From Asterochloris sp. CNOR1 (lineage: Eukaryota > Chlorophyta > Trebouxiophyceae > Trebouxiales > Trebouxiaceae): DNA of 64,000 nt. A model generated the notes under the pieces. The model was not told the DNA's origin. It saw only the letters and a program-made list of their open reading frames with translations, and did no database searches. Made by a program: the position numbers and the translations under genes. The stretch is from assembly GCA_963969365.1 (NCBI GenBank), contig OZ017750.1, positions 682,001-746,000 on the forward strand, read 5' to 3'. Positions 51,901-61,955 of the stretch are shown here, piece after piece. Position 1 is the stretch's first letter, and the number at the start of each line of letters is the position of its first letter.

Positions 51901-54900
51901 GGAGCCGTCACCATGTTTTGTGACCTGTATCTGGGACTTCAGCGACCCTTTGGCCAATGCTGAGCTAAAAGTGAGGGTTCATATACGGCAAACGCAGCCA
52001 GGTTCCTTCCCTGCCTGCAGATCTGCCCCAGGCATGATGTTAACACCTCAGAATACCTTCAGCTCCAGCGTCTGCTCATGCCTGGCATGGAGTCAGATTT
52101 TCAGTGTAAGAGAGAGGCACCGCAGTGGATGCCACGCTGGTGGCGATGTCCTGTCATAGCCTCTGACGACCTGCGGCCGCGTGTCGTGGAGCGTGAGAGC
52201 CCTGACAACCCTCGGGTAAAGGTTCTGATCTGTTCAAGTGTCAAACGTAGTTGCCAAAACAGTCTCACGCTGCCGCAGTGTGCCCTGGGGTAAGCTTGGG
52301 GCATTAGCAGGTGCCCTGCCATAGCCTTCAACGACCTGCATCTGAGCATTCTGGACAGCATTTTCGGGGTACCCTTTAATGGTGCAATGGAGAGCCCTGA
52401 CACCAACAGCAGATGACACCTGCTGCTGTTGCACCCAGTCTCACAGGGCACTGTCGTTCTGATGAGCTCATTCTGTGCAGAAAAAGCTCCTCTGCACCAG
52501 TTACACTCCTCGATCCTCGCTCAAAGTCGCTTCCTTCTGACTGCAGGAGTTTCACCTGCAAGCGCCTTGGGAGAAACCCGGCCCTGCCGTGACTCAGCCG
52601 CGGGATCCCAGGCCCATGGACCTCAGAGGCAGCCCACAGTCAACCTTCATTGATCCACATGTGCTGCCAGTGCCCATGTTTGCATTCTGGGAGCAGATGG
52701 CCTTGCCACCCCCGGTAATGCCAGGTGAGGGGGCAGCAATGGATGGCAGGCCTGACTGCTCCTGTTTGTGTAGGGCTGTGGAGCTGGAGGCACAGCCTGT
52801 GCTGGTCTTGTGCCCCCATGTGCTGCCAGTGCCCATGTTTGCATTCTGGGAGCAGATGGCCTTGCCACCCCCGGTAATGCCAGGTGAGGGGGCAGCAATG
52901 CATGGCAGGCCTGACTGCTCCTGTTTGTGTAGGGCTGTGGAGCTAGAGGCACAGCCTGTGCTGGTCTTGTGCCCCCAAAATGCTGCTCTGCAGTCCAGCT
53001 GGCAGCCATGCCTGCCATTCCCCCGGCATGAGTGGCAGTACTGCCCAACGCTGTACTGCAGCACAGCAATGGCTGAGCTGTCTTTTGGCTACAGCAGTCT
53101 TCGTTGGCTGCGCTTGTTGGCAGTGTCATGCTGTCTGGTGAACAAGGGTCTTGTGATGGTGTTTTGGCCGGCACGTGAGGGTTGGTGGTGCAGGTGCTGA
53201 GGACTGCAAGGTGGACCAGCTGCAGCCAGGGAGCTACCGCTACTGGCTGCTCAATCTGGGTGCACGGCAGGCAGAGAGTGATGGCAGCTGGGCCAATGGC
53301 GGCGAGAACAGGGTTGAGGGCGAGGGGGAGGTGCTCAGTCGCCCAGGTGGGTTGAGCATCACCTTTTGCACACATGCACGCCCTGTCCATGAGTCAAGGG
53401 CAAAGGGAGGCGCAGAGCCGCCCAATGTGGGTCAGTGCTGCAACTAGCAGTGTCTCGATCTTTCCTAAAGCAGCAGCTTCTATTGTGAGTGGCGCATGGC
53501 CTGCGGTTGGCAGCAACAACCGCATGCTGTGATTGTGTGTCTCCTCCTGCCTGTTGGTCTGTGTCAAGACCCACTGTACTGCAAGCTTTGCTCCGCGCGC
53601 TGTGTGGCAAAGGACGTGTGCGTGGGCGCGGTGCATGCTTAGTCCTCTGCCCTTGCGTCAAGCATCAGCACAAACAATGGGAGTCAGTACCATGGGAGTA
53701 TCGCAGGACTGAGGAGGCTCACAGCTCTGGTGTATGTGCCTTACAGAGCATGGATGCTGCCAGAGCCTTCCAGTCCCAACAGCCCCCTCACAGCCCCCAA
53801 GCTGATTTGCGGGACCTCACTGGCTCCAGACTTCAGCACATGGTCTGCTTTGCTTGGTGCAGGTTCTGGCGAGCATCTGGAGCACCTGGACCCCCCGCCT
53901 GCCCCGCTGCGCAACACAGATGAGCCACCGCCACCGCCTCCCGGCGCGATGCAGGATGTTCGGTGGCAGCACCACATGGCAGGCATGCAGCAGGGCCAGC
54001 AGCCGCTGCCGTGGCAGGAACCCCCAGGACAGCAGCAGGAGCCTGCAGCACTGGCCGACCCCGAATCTGGTGAGCTCTCTTGCCAGGGGTTGCTTATGTC
54101 ACAGGCGGCATGCGAGACCTGTGCAAGAGGGGCAAGGCAGGGCAGGGCATGGCATGGCATGGCAGGGAAGCATAGGGTGGAGCACTGAACCACCGCAGTG
54201 CAACCCAGGCAGGCAGCGCTGCATCCTTGTGCATCACCTGCCTCTGCTGAGTGGGGTTGTTCTGATGGGCTCTCCCCTGATTTGGCTTTGCTTTCAATCT
54301 CATGACTATGATCATGATCGTGATCATAATCATTATCATGCTCAGACCCATTGCAGGCCTGGCTGGAAGTGCTGATGGTGCAATGCCCTGCTGCCGTGGA
54401 CAGGGTCTCTCTCAAGTGATTTTGGCCTGCTCCCCTCCAACTCTCAGCTCAGCTATCCAGCATGTGTTGCATTGCTGCTGCAGGGCTGTGGCGCTTTCTT
54501 CGAGACGGGAAGCTGACTGACAAGACGTACACCATGGCAGAGCTGCGCGACCGCATTGACTATGGTGACCGGGACCCTGTCTGGGGCGGGCTGGTTTGCA
54601 GGGAGTCGGACAGCCTCTGGCTGCATCTGCGCGAGGTGAGCCTGAGGCAGTGGGATTGGTTAGGCCTGACGGTATGCATGCATGATGTTGTGGCCCTTGG
54701 CTTCAATGCTGGCAGGCGGCCAGTAAGTTGTTGCATGCTACCAGCTTTTCTGGACACAGAAGGGCGCTGAGGAGTACTGGCAGCTTGAGGATGCCAAGCC
54801 TCAACTTATCTTTGATCTGTTGGCTTCATGATGTGCAATGGTGAAACTGCAGGCTCGCTGGACGCCAGAGGACCTGGCAGTGCAGTCAGCCGCAATGCAG

Positions 54901-57900
54901 GGGCAGCAAAGGGCGGCAGCCCCTCAGACTGCAGCCGCCCGGGGGCATGGTCTCGCTGCTGCTGACCCTGCAGATGATCCCAACCTGTCGCCTGAGCAGC
55001 AGAGCTCCCCCTACCTGCGCCACTGGTTTGAGGACCAGCGTGTCCACGCTCGCAAGCTGGCGCAGCAGCTGGCGGCCTCTGAGGCTGCAGGCTCCGCTCC
55101 CGCAGCCAGCTGGGCTAGTGAGGTGGTCTTGAGCCCAGCTTCGTTGCAAGCAGAGGATGCTGGGCTGCTGAATGGCCTGACTGACGCGACCTGGTTTGCA
55201 AGCTTTGACCAGGCTGCAGCCCAGCAGCGCCAGGTCAAGCAGCTGGCCGCTGCCCAGGCAGCAGAGGCCGCTGCTGCTGACTCTGCAGCAGTGGCTGCCC
55301 AGCAGCCTGCGCCAGCAGCAGGCCCAGCTGCAGAGCAGGCTGGTGTCGGGGATGCAGCTGCTGTGCAGGTGCCGCCCCACGTGCTGGCCGCGGTGCAGGG
55401 GCGCCTGCTGCTGGAGACCTTTGGCAGCAAACAGGGCGCGCAGCAGGGCGGCATGATGCTGATCTCCAATGTGAGCCCTGCTCATTGGACCATGTCTGCC
55501 TCACTTAAGAAAGAGCGCCCTCTGTACAGGCTGGGGCTGTGCAGCAGCCTCTGGCCCATGCGCAAGCCATGCATCATGTGTAGTATGAAGCACTATATGC
55601 ATCATCTCTTTGCCACTGCCTGTCACATGGCAATTCGTCAGCCTGCAGGTGCTGGCACAGGTGGTGAAGCAGCAGTAGGTCTTTGTGTGCGTGGGCACTG
55701 TCGGCTGCCACCCTACCAACGAGCACACTGGCTGAACAGTGCACGTGCCTCTGCAGCTGCTGGTGGAGGTGGTGGAGCAGCAGCAGGCACGCGCCAGGCG
55801 TGAGCGCCAGCAGCAGCAGCGGGAACGCCAGCAGCAGCGCGAGGCAGACCGGAGGCGCCAAGAAGCTGAGGCTGCGCGGTCTGCCCTGGAGCGCAAGGCT
55901 GCCAGCGAGGAGGCCGCTGCCAGGAGGCAGCAGGGAGCCCAAGCCGACGACGCGGCTGCTGCCAAGAAGCGGCGGGCTGCTGAGGGGGGGTCTGTCCAGG
56001 AGCAGGCGCGCAGCAGGCGCAGCCGCTTTGACCAGCTGGGGCCTGCTGAGGCGCCGGCCGGGCGTTCTGAGGAGCCTGGCGGCAGCAAGCAGGCGGTGCG
56101 CACCCTAGCCAGGCAGGAGCCCAACCCTCAGGAGCTTGAACAAAAGGGCTCTCAGCGGAGGGGCCAGGGGACGCAGCAGGGTAAGGCCAGGGAGCAGGCC
56201 CCTGCTGAGCAGCAGTTGCCGACGGCTCCTGCCAGGGGTGCACCCTCGCCTGCTGCAGCGTCGGCAGGCGGCAGCCAGGGCCTGTTGCCGGCCGGTGCTG
56301 GTGCTACATCTGGCGGGTCTGCTGTGCCACTGGCACCCGTGCCTGCTCAGCCTGGAGCGGAAGGACCCGCCCCGCTGCCTGCTGCCGTGCCACTCAGCAC
56401 AGCTGCTGGGGACCAGACGCAGCAGGCGGTTGCTGCCCCCCCAGCCGCGTTGCCGGACGCCGGGCTGCCGCACGCAGCCCTGCAGGGCGCTGCTACAGCT
56501 GCAGGGGAGCAGGCTCAGCTGCTGGGCGCTGACCACGTGATGCCAGCTGGTGCTGACCTGGACCTGCTGCAGCGGCAGCTGGCGCAGTACGCCCAGCAGG
56601 CACAGCCGCTGCCCTTTGCGTCCCCCGATGCCTCGCTGTCATCCACGGACGCTGGTCTACTACCAGACTGGGCGCAGCCCGCTGGCGCAGCAGCAGGGCA
56701 GGCTGCTGGGCCTCTGCCCAGCCCTAGGTCCCACAAGGGAGGCAGGCCTCAGGCAGAGGGTGGCCAGGCCGAGACGCAGCCCTCTGGCAAGCGCACCAGG
56801 CGGCAGTCGGGGGCTGCAGAGGCACCCCAGGGAGCGCAGTCCAGCGGGGATGACGCCGGTGGGGCAGCTTGTGACCCGTGACTGGTGCCTGCCGTCGCTG
56901 CTTTGCAGGGCAGATGCACCAAAGTGGCACCCCTGCTGCCCGTGGCTTCGCTGCTGGGGCTGGGCAGGCTCTCAGGGCCTGCACCTCTGCTCTGGGAGGG
57001 CAGTGCAGCAGCAGGTCTTTGGCTGCGCCGCTGAACTCCTGTCGCAAATTTCGTGTCGTGCTGCAGGTGCCAGCACGCCAGAGTCCCCGCAGCCAGACTG
57101 GGCCAGGGGCACCTCCAGCGCAGCAGCAGCAGCTGCTGACGCTGCCTCCAGTGACATTCCTGAAGAGGCCCGGATCGAGTTGGCAGAGTATGAGGCTTTG
57201 AAGGAGAGCCTCAGGGTGAGTACTACAGAAAGGCAGACAGCCCCAACTAGGGAGGGCTCTGAGTCTTGCCGGCTGACCAGTTTGCACAGCATGTTGAAGA
57301 GCTTAGCGAAAACCATCTGCCCAAGTCCTGCCACCTAGGACATTACTGGCCTGCAAGACAGAGCTCGTGTTGAGTGAGTTCCAGGCAAGTTCATCGCACC
57401 ATCATGGAGGCATGTGCAGCTCGGCCGCCTTGCAGCTGGCTCACTCTGGAGATCCCCTGACGGCAGTGTGGTCTTTGTGTCTCCGAGAACTTTGGCTCGT
57501 GCACTTGATGTGTGAGCCCAGAGCACTTGCTTTTGTGCAGCCCACAGGAGGCTTGCCTGGCTCCTGGACCAGTCAGTCCATGTCAGGGCAGACCTGGCAT
57601 CACTTTTAGGTCATGGCTGGCCCCACCCCACCAAGGTCTTAGCTTTTCCACTGAGAACCCCTGTGGCCCCGCCTTCCAGGAGGTCACAGACTGAGCAACT
57701 GCTGAAGGTCCTCTAATCTGATGCAGATCAAAATGGAGCCAGAGGCTGTGCGCGATCAGCAGGGCAAGCTTTGGAACAGCCTCGTCAAGTTTGATCGTGC
57801 GTCCTGTGAGGTGTGCCACCTGTTTTGTCTCCCTGCCATATGTCTCTCTGCCCGCGCCTGCTGCTGATGCTCCCCTTGGTAACTGGCAGCAGTGTCCAGC

Positions 57901-58838
57901 AGGAATGGGCATGGACTGCAGCCTCTGAGAAGGCTGTAGAGCTGAAGCTCCACCTGGAGACCAGCCAGGATGCTGAGCGTCTGCTCCAGTCTCGAGCCTG
58001 CTCTTGCACTGCATGCAGACCTGCATGCTGTGTTGCTGGATGCTTTGTTGCCTGCTTGCTTTGTTGCTGCATGCTTGTAGCGCAGCAGATGAGCCTGCCA
58101 GCTTGCTGCAGCCAGGAGTCAGCAGGCAGGTGTGCAAGAGCTGGTGTCTGCTGGACTGTACAGGAGATGTTCAGATCAAGGATTGACGACAGCGTTGTGG
58201 CAGGCTACACTTCCGTCATCGCAGTTCCAATGTCGCTGGACACCATCAAGTGAGCACATGTGTTTGAAAGCGTGCCTGTCATGTGACTGCCAGCCCTGTG
58301 CCTGCACCAGCACCGCCGTAAGGCATCTGGTAAAGAGCAAGCCAAAGTTTGCCCTGCCGCATGCTCTGTGAGCAGCCGACCAGGCATAAGCTTTGCCAGG
58401 GTAACATATGAGCCTGCTCAAAGCCGTTAGTGGCCACGCACAATGTTCCTGAATCCTGGACTGTATGACAATGTTGTTTGATGACGGCCTGCCTAGCAGA
58501 CTGTGCTGTTGATCATGCCCTGTCTTTTGCTCTGTGCTGTCAAAGGATTCTGTGGTGCCTTTTGCAGGGAGAAGCGTGTCAAAGGCCAGTACCCACTGAC
58601 CAAGCAAGGCCTTGAGGCTGTGAAGCACGACCTGAATCTGATCTCCTCAAACTGCAAGCAGTACTGGACGCCCAAACTCCAGGATCCAAAAAACGCCAGT
58701 ATGGCCAAGGACCTGTGTGAAATGGCGGACCGCTTTGCAGCACATGCAGAGCAGGAGTACGATGCTGCCAAGAAGGCAGTTGTTGAGGCCGTGTATCTTG
58801 CCCCGCCCACCTCGATTTTGAAGTTTGTGTCCACCTGA
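45964..58838 (+). CDS. Very large RS-rich nuclear protein with C-terminal BRD7/9-like bromodomain
   Basis: Twenty exons encode about 1951 aa: 45964-46138, 46333-46558, 46975-47349, 47609-47747, 47942-48885, 49128-49238, 49513-49747, 50019-50277, 50790-50984, 51280-51476, 52547-52724, 53194-53346, 53863-54069, 54484-54635, 54853-55470, 55757-56858, 57067-57215, 57727-57810, 58164-58249, 58568-58838. Order: Pro/Gly/Gln-rich N-terminus; VSFGFSKK motif (about 250-259); long Arg-Ser/Ser-Pro domain (about 400-735) like splicing factors; unrecognised conserved-looking block (about 822-1060); small WRFLRDGKL domain (about 1132-1182); Ala/Gln-rich region; charged coiled coil (about 1389-1500); bromodomain (about 1812-1890: GYTSVIAVPMSLDTIKEK, LISSNCKQYW with the acetyl-lysine-binding Asn). 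Binding of acetylated histones in the nucleus, coupled to RNA processing, is inferred. The start is tentative. Confidence 0.75.
52145..52405 (+). repeat. Degenerate tandem copies in the intron before exon 11 of the bromodomain gene
   Basis: CCTGTCATAGCCTCTGACGACCTGCG at about 52149 and CCTGCCATAGCCTTCAACGACCTGCA at about 52315 begin two related segments. Both continue to GAGAGCCCTGACA. Spacing is about 166 bp. The relation to a splice site is unclear. Confidence 0.65.
52658..52975 (+). repeat. Near-perfect 159-bp tandem duplication spanning exon 11 end and donor
   Basis: Copy 1 is 52658-52816 and copy 2 is 52817-52975; I see only about two or three mismatches. Each contains the last 67 bases of exon 11 (encoding HVLPVPMFAFWEQM), the donor CCAG|GTGAGG (real at 52724/52725, copied 159 bp later) and the first part of the intron with a TGTTTGTGTAG acceptor-like end. 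The duplication is clearly recent. Confidence 0.95.
54131..54342 (+). repeat. Two simple repeats in intron 13 of the bromodomain gene
   Basis: A GGCAN pentanucleotide run (GGCAG/GGCAT) spans 54131-54167, and an ATCATG/ATCATA-type hexanucleotide-like run spans 54301-54342. Both are imperfect. They are the only simple-sequence runs that stand out in the window. Confidence 0.8.
54760..54831 (+). other. Possible alternative terminal exon of the bromodomain gene
   Basis: After a pyrimidine-rich tract and ACAG, an open phase-0 segment begins AAGGGCGCTGAGGAGTACTG. It encodes KGAEEYWQLEDAKPQ and a few more residues, then TGA at 54829-54831. It is compatible in phase with the preceding exon (ends 54635) but has no usable donor before the stop. 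Used as a last exon it would truncate the protein near residue 1205, removing the bromodomain. Confidence 0.4.
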
Positions 58839-58915
58839 CCCTCTGAGCTATAAATCTGTTTAGGCACGATGCCGCCGAATACAATATGAGGCTGTTCATT
58901 AAGGCATGCATGTCT
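58839..58915. other. 77-bp convergent spacer, bromodomain gene / GLTSCR1 gene
   Basis: The two stop codons are only 77 bp apart, so the 3' UTRs of the two transcripts almost certainly overlap. This could allow antisense pairing. No other element is visible. Confidence 0.7.
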
Positions 58916-61311
58916 TCATTTCATGTTGCGATACAATTGAGTCGACAGTGACATCACAGGACCTTGCTGAGGTGCTGATGCATGAGGGGCTGCTGCTGCC
59001 GCCATGAACTGCTGGTATCTCAAGAGCATTGCCTGCGCCTGCTGAGCTTGAGCAATCATCTGAATCTGCTGTTCTCTTGATGCCTGCTGCGCTTGCTGGT
59101 GCACCACAGCCAGGCTTGACGGCACTGCCTGCTCCTTTTTGGCATTCAAGTCTGCATGCTGCTTGTAGTCTTCCAGCAGCCGCTTTGCAACACCATAGCT
59201 TACTTCTGATTCCACTGCAGCAGTGTGGCCAGGTTCTGGCTGCTGTTAAGGTTTGCATCACGGCCCAGTAAGCAGGAACCAAAAGATGTCTTAAACTGCG
59301 AGCACGGAGCAGCTGACATCTACACCCTGTGACTAAACGGCTGCATGGGCGGTCACATGCCACTTCTGCAGGCATGGCCACCACCACCACAACTTTGCAG
59401 GCATGGGCCCCTGAGGAGGACTGACTTATGCTAGGCATGGACATGCCAATGTTTCTAGACAAAGCACGAAGTGGCCAGAAGCTGACAGTCTGGTTGAAGC
59501 TCCCAACAATCTGCGGCCCTGAACTTGCATGGTACAGATCTGGGGCAGGGCACTCAGCAACAAGCAAGCAGGGCCTGAGATTCTGATGTACATTGCTGTC
59601 CTGCCTGTCCTGCAGACCCTTAAGCACTGCATGCACGCTGAGTAGTGTACCTCTCAGCTGTGCATGTGGCCCACCAATTCAGCACCCGCAACAAGGATGT
59701 GTTCACGTTCCCCCCTGCCAGGCAGCTTGACAGCTTTGCACCCGGCCATGCCCACAGACCACCCTGCATACCTCAAAGAAAGGTGACACCCAAACTCACA
59801 GTCTGCATCTCTCTCCCGCATGCTCTGCATCTTTTCGTCCAGGGCATTCAGGCGGCTGGCGATGTGCACTGCACGCTCCACATGCTCAGCTGCCCACAAG
59901 CTGCGCCGGCCGCACACCATGAGGCTGTGCCCCTCCTCGTCCACTGACTGCTCCCAATCCAGGGCCAGGTCATCCTCTGTCGCCAACACCTGCATTGCAG
60001 CAGGCAGGGGCCACCCTTGCTGAAGGCTTCTGGCTGGAAGCAGGCAGCAGACAGGGGCAGAGCTGGTGGAGCTGGTGTGGTACTGTGATGGCAGCCTGCA
60101 GGGCAAAACGGCCATAACTTTCAGATGGGTTGACCAACTGCTCCCACTCAGGGGCCAGGGCGCCCATTGTGGCGAGTATCTGCCCAGGTCAGATGCATAC
60201 ACATGATGGCCAGCCGGGTCATCCTCTGTCGCCAGCGCCTGCACAGCCAGGTGCACAAGAATTTCTCCCTGCAATATGCGGCTGCTGCTGCGGCGCTTTC
60301 TGCTCTTATTCCAGTGCCAGGTTGACCCCTGGTTCTGCAGCATTGATGAAAGGGGCGCCTTGAACCCTGGTGCATGCATGCCCGTTTCCTGTAATCCATC
60401 GTTGCGTATCTGGTAGCTGAGCAGCAAGCGGCACAGCAGTGCCAATGGGACCTGCAGAGAACGTGGACAGAGTCGCCTGCTCCCGTTTGTCAGCAGGCAG
60501 CACAATGGTGGCAAGTGCTGCCAGGATGTGCACAGACGCAGGCAGAGCTATGCAGGTGCTCTCACGCCCTGCTCCCAGCCAAGACAGTATTAGCCTGAGA
60601 GCCTGCAGGGGGCTGGAAGGAGCCAGTATGGTCTTTTCAGCATAAGCACCTGTAACAGACAGCACCTGCTGCCATGAGAAAAGCATGCTGGTGCTGTGTG
60701 CCGCCCGCACCTGCAGTGAGGGTGGCAGAGCCATGCTGGTTGCTAGCAGCCATCAGAGCCTGCACAGGGGGCAGGTGGTGTTCTGGTGGTGATGGGCGAA
60801 ATCACTGCTGTGGCCTGAGGGCAGGCGGCCCTTCATTGAGGTCGTCCAGGCTGACAGAATGTCTGCTGAAGCTGCTACTGTAATGGTGGTTTGCAAAGTC
60901 TGGGAGCATCTGATGCAGAGCACCTGAAACCTTGAATAACACAGATCGACATCTCAACCAGGGGGCTGAGCGCGGCAAGTGAGCAAGACGCAGCATGCGC
61001 GGAGTTTCTGTAGCATGCCGCACAGGGCCTCACGTGGTAGGGCAGCAGTCGTTCCAGTGCGTCCTCTACATTTCTGAAGGGCGTCTGGACATCAGGGCAG
61101 CAGACTTTGTGCATGTCCTCGGTAATGTAATCTGATTGGCGGCTTTTGCAGTCTGTCTCTGCCAGAGTCCCCTCATCTGCCTCCTGGTAGTCGTTAGCTA
61201 GTCCTTGCGTGTTTGTCTGCTCACTGCAACATGGCAGCACAAACATGATTGTCAGCCTGGCACAGCCTTCTGGCTGAGCACAACTGTCATGCTGGCTCAC
61301 CTGGGCTGCAT
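58916..61311 (-). CDS. GLTSCR1-domain SWI/SNF subunit (plant BRIP1/2, animal BICRA type)
   Basis: Four exons encode 229 aa: 61301-61311, 61034-61223, 59800-59989, 58916-59214. The core reads CCPDVQTPFRNVEDALERLLPYH, the hallmark of the GLTSCR1 domain (PD..TPF.SLEDA..RLLPYH). It is followed by the helical WEQ...ALDEKMQSMRERDADLESEV segment that completes the domain (about residues 35-135), then a Gln/Ala-rich tail (REQQIQMIAQAQQAQAMLL). In animals such proteins define ncBAF complexes with BRD9; in plants BRIP1/2 belong to BRM-containing complexes. A nuclear chromatin-remodelling role is inferred. The first coding exon is only 11 nt (ATG plus eight bases). Exon 2 joins directly to exon 3 in phase 0 across a 1,044-bp intron filled with copies of the exon 3 head. 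The gene is convergent with the bromodomain gene. Confidence 0.85.
59990..60560 (-). repeat. Acceptor-side array before exon 3 of the GLTSCR1 gene
   Basis: The real exon 3 starts at 59989 and encodes VLATEDDLALDWEQSV. Related heads on the minus strand start near 60178 (ILATMGALAPEWEQLV), at 60238 (ALATEDDPAG, with a nearly exact DNA match TGGCGACAGAGGATGACC) and near 60537 (ILAALATIVLP, acceptor lost). The resemblance is visible in both DNA and translation. Confidence 0.85.
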
Positions 61312-61955
61312 GGTCGCCCGATGTGCCACAGCTGCAGAACTTGGTAAAAAAGCTGGTCAAATGCCCTTTCGTATTTGCTCAGCATGGCAAAGCACAACGG
61401 CCATCCTGGATGCGAGGCCTTGCAGCCCAAACGTTACCAGCACACCATCCTTCAGCAAGTGCCTTCCCCAAACGTGTCTTGCAGAGTGCCTGTCAGGTGA
61501 CAGGCCTGAGACCAGCAGATTGCAGAAAGATCTGAGCATGGAGGCTGGCCCTGCTGCTGCATGGATATTCACAAAGTAGGACAGGATCTTGATGCCTCAG
61601 GGGTCGTGAGCTGCTTGTGCTAGCAGCGGCCATATGGCCACCTTGCCACCAGCAATGCTAGAGCAGCGGGGAGTGTGACGGCCACCTTTAGCAACATAAC
61701 ATGCTATCAGCCCTCAGTATGTGATGCTGCAGTCTCAGCATTGGCCCCAGGCCAAGGATTGGCTGAGCTTGCACATGATGAAGGCATTATGCATGCATAT
61801 TTGTGTTCACTTGCTGCTGATGTGCACTCCACAAACACTCCGTCACACTTAACTTCAACGAGGAATGAATGTGCTGCATCACAGGCCAGGGCCAGCTGCC
61901 TCTCAAGCATGAGGGGAGGTCAGGGGAGTTGAACAAGAGGACAGCTGCAGCACTC
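61312..61955. other. Spacer between HGH1 stop and GLTSCR1 gene start
   Basis: This 644-bp gap lies between two minus-strand genes and should contain the HGH1 3' UTR and the GLTSCR1-gene promoter and 5' UTR. An open frame with an ATG at 61385 (encoding KYERAFDQLFYQVLQLWHI) looks protein-like, but its phase does not fit exon 2. It could be a missed upstream exon. Confidence 0.45.

Noticed and set aside
60458-60712. ARM-repeat-like exon in the GLTSCR1-gene intron (VHILAALATIVLP frame)
   Set aside because: Exon 2 joins exon 3 directly in phase and matches the known domain; this segment fits better as a decayed copy of the exon 3 head plus open intron sequence.
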